A stretch of 5,599 nt of DNA from contig JAGQRA010000088.1 of assembly GCA_020425885.1 (NCBI GenBank), forward strand, positions 1 to 5,599, read 5' to 3'. The notes under the pieces were generated by a model that saw only the letters and a program-made list of their open reading frames with translations, was not told the origin of the DNA and ran no database searches. The translations under genes and the position numbers were made by a program. Shown piece after piece: positions 4,771 to 5,599 of this stretch (position 1 is its first letter; every line of letters begins with the position of its first letter). This DNA is from Planctomycetota bacterium (GTDB lineage Bacteria; Planctomycetota; UBA1135; UBA2386).

Positions 4771-5599
4771 ATGCATCCATGCCTGCTGCGCGGCCTGCCC
4801 GCGGTCCTGCTGCTCGTCGCCGCCTGTGACACCGGCCCCAAAGAACGGCAACCCGCCCCGACCCGGTTCGTGTTATCGGTCAACGGTGATTCCGTGGCGC
4901 CGTCGCCGGACCTGGTCGCGCCCGCACTGTCCTACCGCCCGCAGATCGGCGTCGCTTCGTTCGGCTCGAAGTTCCGGCTGACGACACCCGCGGACGAGCC
5001 GTTCGCGTTCGATCTCGTCGCCTGGAACGACGGCGCTTCTGGCGCCACCTCGGTCTCGATCAAGCACGTCGGTGACGGTGGCCGCGAGCCGGGCGACAGC
5101 CCGGTGTCGCTGGCCCGGGCCGGGATCGCGCCGGCCGGCACCGGCCTGTGGCAGCGCGAGGGCTGGCTCACGGTATCGGGCGATGGCTTCGCCCGTCTGA
5201 CCCTGCAGGGCCGGATCGACCGCGAGCAGGTGTTCGCCGTCAGTGACGAGCTGGGCGGCATGTCGCTGGTCGTGCTCGCCATCGGCGAGCGCTCGGCCAT
5301 CAACCAGGCCGATCCGCTGGCGCCGGCGCATCCCGCGGTCACTTCGCGCGCGACGATCTACTCGAGCGATGCCTGGGCGTTCGGCTTGCCGACCATCGCG
5401 GTGTCCGGCGATCGCTCGACGATCGTCGCCTACGAAGGCGACCGCGATCTGGCGATGATGCAGGGGCGCTACGAGCTGCGGATGCAGCACGACGCCGCGA
5501 CCGGCGCGGTCACCGGCGGCGGCACGGTCGAGTCCGGCAACGACAGCGGCAACTGGCGCGATCACGAGATCGCGGCGCTCTACAACGTGCTCGCCGTGG
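4771..5599 (+). CDS. Putative lipoprotein of unknown function, 5' part
   Basis: Open from ATG 4771 to the window edge (276 codons, no stop), so the gene is incomplete. The start MHPCLLRGLPAVLLLVAAC is a lipoprotein signal peptide: a basic residue, a hydrophobic stretch, and the lipobox LVAAC with lipidated C19. The next residue is Asp, which in E. coli would favour inner-membrane retention; whether that rule holds here is unknown. After a short Pro-rich linker the mature part looks like a soluble, beta-rich secreted domain, with alternating hydrophobic residues and many Gly, Asp and Ser (FAFDLVAWNDG, GWLTVSGDGFARLTLQG, IAVSGDRSTIVAYEGDRD). I do not recognise a family or catalytic motif. Clean codon structure, strong third-position GC and the signal peptide argue for a real gene rather than a shadow frame. 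It starts 81 bp after smpB and may have its own promoter. Confidence 0.85.
   Translation, partial: MHPCLLRGLPAVLLLVAACDTGPKERQPAPTRFVLSVNGDSVAPSPDLVAPALSYRPQIGVASFGSKFRLTTPADEPFAFDLVAWNDGASGATSVSIKHVGDGGREPGDSPVSLARAGIAPAGTGLWQREGWLTVSGDGFARLTLQGRIDREQVFAVSDELGGMSLVVLAIGERSAINQADPLAPAHPAVTSRATIYSSDAWAFGLPTIAVSGDRSTIVAYEGDRDLAMMQGRYELRMQHDAATGAVTGGGTVESGNDSGNWRDHEIAALYNVLAV

Noticed and set aside
5521..5560. Asp-box (sialidase-type) repeat in the lipoprotein
   Set aside because: SGNDSGNW does not match the S-x-D-x-G-x-x-W spacing, and no second copy is visible.
4873..5565. Minus-strand open frame opposite the lipoprotein
   Set aside because: Shadow frame; the plus strand has a lipoprotein signal and protein-like composition.

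Overview
This is a high-GC bacterial window carrying mostly core genes: cell-envelope enzymes, tRNA modification, trans-translation and two RNA genes. The Gfo/Idh/MocA oxidoreductase tail, the SmpB sequence (NHEPARRRK) and a relic resembling C-terminal sequences of planctomycete secreted proteins suggest Planctomycetota or a similar high-GC, Gram-negative-type lineage. This is family resemblance from memory; no search was run.

Layout. 3-323 (+): C-terminal end of a Gfo/Idh/MocA family oxidoreductase. 324-570: no intact gene, but a short relic-like peptide stretch around 402-461. 575-797 (+): a structured non-coding RNA, most likely 6S RNA (ssrS), with a long closing stem, a central bubble and an 8-bp inner stem. 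838-2082 and 2089-2796 (+): a two-gene cell-wall unit, a membrane-anchored LysM/YkuD L,D-transpeptidase followed 6 bp later by a membrane-anchored NodB-type polysaccharide deacetylase. 2810-4000 (-): a tRNA-dihydrouridine synthase of the DusB type, converging on the deacetylase with a 13-bp gap. 4012-4100 (-): tRNA-Leu(CAG) with encoded CCA, 11 bp upstream of the dus gene and on the same strand. 4195-4689 (+): smpB, divergent from the tRNA. 4771-5599 (+): the start of an unrecognised lipoprotein gene that runs off the window.

How the genes fit together. The transpeptidase and deacetylase probably act on peptidoglycan or another envelope glycan in the periplasm. The tRNA-Leu and the dihydrouridine synthase look co-transcribed, pairing a tRNA with an enzyme of the family that modifies tRNA D-loops. 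SmpB and 6S RNA are general stress and translation-quality factors. No tmRNA gene is present here.

Several start sites need care. The longest reading frames for the transpeptidase and SmpB start inside RNA genes (6S RNA and antisense tRNA-Leu); the supported starts are 838 and 4195. The last gene is open to the window edge. I see no mobile element, CRISPR array or defence system.
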